Shown here piece by piece: positions 4,832 through 6,757 of a stretch of DNA of 6,757 nucleotides. Positions within the stretch are counted from its first letter, which is position 1. The number at the start of each line of letters is the position of its first letter. A program made the translations under genes and the position numbers. A model generated the notes under the pieces. That model saw nothing but the letters and a program-made list of their open reading frames with translations. It made no database searches and was not told the DNA's origin. This stretch comes from Desulfurococcales archaeon (GTDB lineage Archaea > Thermoproteota > Thermoprotei_A > Sulfolobales > Fervidicoccaceae): assembly GCA_027048265.1 (NCBI GenBank), contig JALTXS010000012.1, forward strand, positions 1 through 6,757. Direction: 5' to 3'.

Positions 4832-6067
4832 CTACTCGAGGAGGGGGAGGCTGGCGTTTACCGCGACTATGAGAAGGGTGCTCGCAACCGCGAGCGCTGT
4901 GGTTGCCCTTTTGTTTCGCAGGGGGCCCATGTATTGCTCGCTCCTCGTTATTAGGGTTAGGGGCACGAGGACGAGGGGGAGGGTCATGCTCAGCACGGCT
5001 TGGCTGTAGACGAGTATGTCCAGGGTCCCCATGCCCAGGTGTATGGCAATCGCGAGGGGGACCATGTTGACCAGCCTTGCAATGAGGCGGACCTTCCACT
5101 CCGCAAGCCTCTTGCCCAGGTAGCTTTCTATGAGGCTCACCCCAGACATGACGCTGACCATCGAGGAGGATATGCCCGAAGCCATTATCGCGACGCCGAA
5201 GACGATGCTCGCGAGGCTCCCGTAGAGGGGGGCTAGGGTCTGGTAGGCGACCTCCATGGACTCTATGCCCACGAACCCGTTGCGGTAGAAGGCATAGTAG
5301 CTCATTATCTGGAGGCTCGCGTTAATCAGGCTGGCCACGAGGAGGAACACAACCGTCTCTGCAAGGTGCTTGCGGAGCACCTGTACGAGTCTCTCGGCCC
5401 TGGGCACGCCCCACTTCTCCCGAGTGAGGTATGAGTGTAGGAGGACCGCGTGGGGCATGACCGTGGCCCCAATAATACTCGTGGCTACTAGGGCCTCAGC
5501 CCTGCTCCCTAGATTGACGCGGAGGGAGTTCTCCAGAACCTCCCCCACGTCCACCTGGACTATGTAGAGCTCGTACACATAGCTCAGCCCCACCACGGCC
5601 ACGAGGAGGGCGATGAGCTTCTCAAGCTTTGACATTGTGTTGGCAAAGAGCATGAGTATGAGAACATCCACCACGGATATCCAGACCGCTATAGCCAGGG
5701 GGATGCCCAGGAGGAGGTGGAACCCCAGGGCTATGCCCAGGAACTCTGCCATGTCCGTGGCGAGCACCATTATGAACATGGAGGCAAAGTAAAGGGCCCT
5801 GAGGAGGCGGGAGAATCTCATACCAGAGAGCCTGTTGAACACGTAGTCTGGGACAGTCATGCCCCTGAGCCCCAGCTTCCCTGAGAGGTACTGGAAGAGA
5901 ATGGCCATTAGGCCCGATATCCACACCACCCAGAGAAGACGGAGCCCAAAGTTAGAACCCGCCGCAATGTTGGAGCCAAAGTTCCCCGGGTCTATATACG
6001 CCACGCTAACAATGATCGCGGGCCCCAGCGCAAGCAGCCTCAGCGCTCTAGCTGCAAAGGCGTTCAT
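4832..6067 (-). CDS. mntH: Nramp-family Mn(II) transporter MntH
   Basis: This 411-residue, roughly 11-helix membrane protein imports Mn(II), and possibly Fe(II), with protons. Helix 1 carries the DPGN motif (YIDPGNFGSN; D26, N29) and helix 6 carries ATVMPH (A201, M204, H206). In Nramp structures the Asp, Asn, Ala carbonyl and Met coordinate the metal; Met is the hallmark of transition-metal members, so the aluminium or magnesium branches are unlikely. GLRGMTVPDYV (66-76) and DMAEFLG (105-111) are further Nramp-conserved segments. The length is typical. The ATG at 6065-6067 sits about 18 nt after an operator-like palindrome and about 45 nt after a TATA box. Transcription continues toward mntR 63 bp downstream, so co-transcription with its regulator is possible. 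Ends in TAG. Confidence 0.93.
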   Translation of the reverse strand: MNAFAARALRLLALGPAIIVSVAYIDPGNFGSNIAAGSNFGLRLLWVVWISGLMAILFQYLSGKLGLRGMTVPDYVFNRLSGMRFSRLLRALYFASMFIMVLATDMAEFLGIALGFHLLLGIPLAIAVWISVVDVLILMLFANTMSKLEKLIALLVAVVGLSYVYELYIVQVDVGEVLENSLRVNLGSRAEALVATSIIGATVMPHAVLLHSYLTREKWGVPRAERLVQVLRKHLAETVVFLLVASLINASLQIMSYYAFYRNGFVGIESMEVAYQTLAPLYGSLASIVFGVAIMASGISSSMVSVMSGVSLIESYLGKRLAEWKVRLIARLVNMVPLAIAIHLGMGTLDILVYSQAVLSMTLPLVLVPLTLITRSEQYMGPLRNKRATTALAVASTLLIVAVNASLPLLE

Positions 6068-6084
6068 TTTTCATCAAGCAGAAA

Positions 6085-6104
6085 TTTTTAGGCATATCTA
6101 AAAA
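6085..6104. promoter_or_regulatory. Palindromic operator of mntH, probable MntR site
   Basis: TTTTTAG and CTAAAAA are perfect 7-bp arms around a 6-bp centre (GCATAT). The TTAGGnnnnnCTAA core resembles DtxR-family operators. It overlaps the predicted mntH transcription start (near 6090) and lies just downstream of the TATA box, where a bound repressor would block initiation. Binding by the MntR encoded at 4334-4768 is an inference. Confidence 0.6.
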
Positions 6105-6110
6105 GTTTTT

Positions 6111-6120
6111 CTTATATGAA
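6111..6120 (-). promoter_or_regulatory. TATA box of mntH
   Basis: TTCATATAAG on the minus strand is centred about 48 bp before the mntH ATG. It predicts initiation near 6090, inside the palindrome at 6085-6104. Confidence 0.5.
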
Positions 6121-6180
6121 ACAAGTGAGTACAAACTAATAATATCCCACGGGAAACCCCCCAAACGAACAAGACTTTCA

Positions 6181-6230
6181 AAAGAAAACGAAGGAAACCG
6201 GAGAATCACAAGGGAGAAGGAAAAAAGAGA
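6181..6230 (-). terminator. T-rich terminator of the Mn-catalase gene
   Basis: About 35-80 nt beyond the catalase stop the minus strand reads CTCTTTTTTCCTTCTCCC and then CGTTTTCTTTT, two pyrimidine-rich runs, the first with six T. Archaeal polymerase commonly terminates at such U-tracts without a hairpin. This suggests that catalase and mntH are separate transcripts, in keeping with the TATA box that follows. Confidence 0.5.
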
Positions 6231-6263
6231 ACTATTTACACTACAGAACAGTGTTCGAGAAAA

Positions 6264-6757
6264 CTACAGGTCTATCCCAAGCTTTCGAGCCACCCTTTCG
6301 AAGTCGTCACGATATAGACCAGGTGCAAACTCCTCGGGAACCTCGGGGAGCTCGGGGTAGTCGCCCCCCTCTGGTGGTCCTTGAACTACTTCCAATGGCT
6401 GTCCATCCGCGGGGTGGCTGCCTCTCCATATGCGTTCTACATCCTTATAGTGTTCCAGGCTGAAGCGGTACAGCTTGCGGTGTGTGCCCATTTTCATATA
6501 CTTGGCAGCCTCGGGGAACTTGCTGTCCTCTATCTTGGGTATTGGCAGCATGCGCCATACCTCTACTCCTGTGAGTGCTTCTAGGGCTTTTCCATATGCC
6601 AGGGCGTGGACGCCTCCGCGCACTAAGAGATAGCCAATCATCTCTCTGGCGACAGGATGGTCTGTCATCTCGTAGACTCTTATTTTGGCCATTCTTGCTC
6701 CTACTTCTAGGAAGAAGTTGTGGAGCAGGTCTAGGGTTAGATTGCCGCTGGCGAATA
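6264..6757 (-). CDS. Manganese catalase, C-terminal part (5' end outside window)
   Basis: 163 residues are present, ending at TAG (6264-6266); the frame stays open through the right edge, so the ATG at 6692 is internal. The fragment begins FASGNLTLDLLHNFFLEVGAR, followed by VYEMTDHPVAREMIGYLLVRGGVHALAY. The Glu of FLEVG (codon 6705-6707) and the His of GGVHA (codon 6606-6608) are 33 residues apart, the same spacing as the di-manganese ligands Glu148 and His181 of Lactobacillus plantarum manganese catalase. The C-terminal tail (YRFSLEHYKDVERIWRG, PLEVVQGPPEGG, PEEFAPGLYRDDF) matches the usual end of this family. The enzyme turns hydrogen peroxide into water and oxygen without haem in the cytoplasm. 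The first two helices with the remaining ligands are outside the window. It lies upstream of mntH, which would supply its metal. Confidence 0.9.
   Translation of the reverse strand, partial: FASGNLTLDLLHNFFLEVGARMAKIRVYEMTDHPVAREMIGYLLVRGGVHALAYGKALEALTGVEVWRMLPIPKIEDSKFPEAAKYMKMGTHRKLYRFSLEHYKDVERIWRGSHPADGQPLEVVQGPPEGGDYPELPEVPEEFAPGLYRDDFERVARKLGIDL

Noticed and set aside
4797..5099. Minus-strand frame rich in Pro, His and Arg within mntH (a similar one lies at 5622-5924)
   Set aside because: Out-of-frame shadow of mntH with the composition expected from shifted G+C-rich codons.
1..6757. CRISPR array, tRNA, rRNA or insertion sequence
   Set aside because: No regularly spaced repeats, cloverleaf-like segments, ribosomal RNA stretches or transposase motifs were seen on either strand.

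Overview
The window looks like chromosomal DNA from a hyperthermophilic Thermoproteota (crenarchaeon). The clues are G+C-rich genes heavy in AGG arginine and ATA isoleucine codons, several GTG and TTG starts, Shine-Dalgarno motifs of the GAGGTGAT type, AT-rich TATA boxes about 40-50 bp before starts, and a T-rich run after a stop instead of a bacterial-style hairpin terminator. The genus cannot be fixed from the sequence alone. Family assignments are from recognition of motifs; no database was searched.

Layout, left to right. (1) 1-310, leftward and cut by the window edge: a small two-helix membrane protein with a long charged tail. (2) 432-1769, leftward: an APC-superfamily amino acid permease. 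(3) 1770-2104: an AT-rich stretch without a gene, holding the permease promoter, a long inverted repeat and the promoter of the next locus. (4) 2105-2684, rightward, the only genes on the + strand: a DUF433 antitoxin overlapping a DUF5615 PIN-like toxin whose frame is broken by an amber codon. (5) 2803-4199, leftward: a tight three-gene operon encoding a DUF2178-like four-helix membrane protein, a small XRE-type repressor and a CPBP (CAAX/Rce1-like) intramembrane protease. Two adjacent 20-bp palindromic operator-like sites cover its promoter. (6) 4334-6757, leftward: a manganese block, namely an MntR-type DtxR regulator, an Nramp transporter (MntH) with an operator-like palindrome at its predicted transcription start, and the C-terminal part of a di-manganese catalase.

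How the parts fit. The manganese block joins metal import, metal sensing and a manganese-dependent peroxide enzyme. MntR carries all six residues known to bind Mn in Bacillus subtilis MntR at a constant offset of 21, so manganese rather than iron is its likely signal. The three-gene operon is probably autoregulated by its own XRE protein through the tandem palindromes. Its membrane protein, repressor and CPBP protease make it the best candidate here for a little-described system, perhaps envelope stress or immunity to a membrane-active peptide. The toxin-antitoxin locus appears to be decaying on the toxin side.
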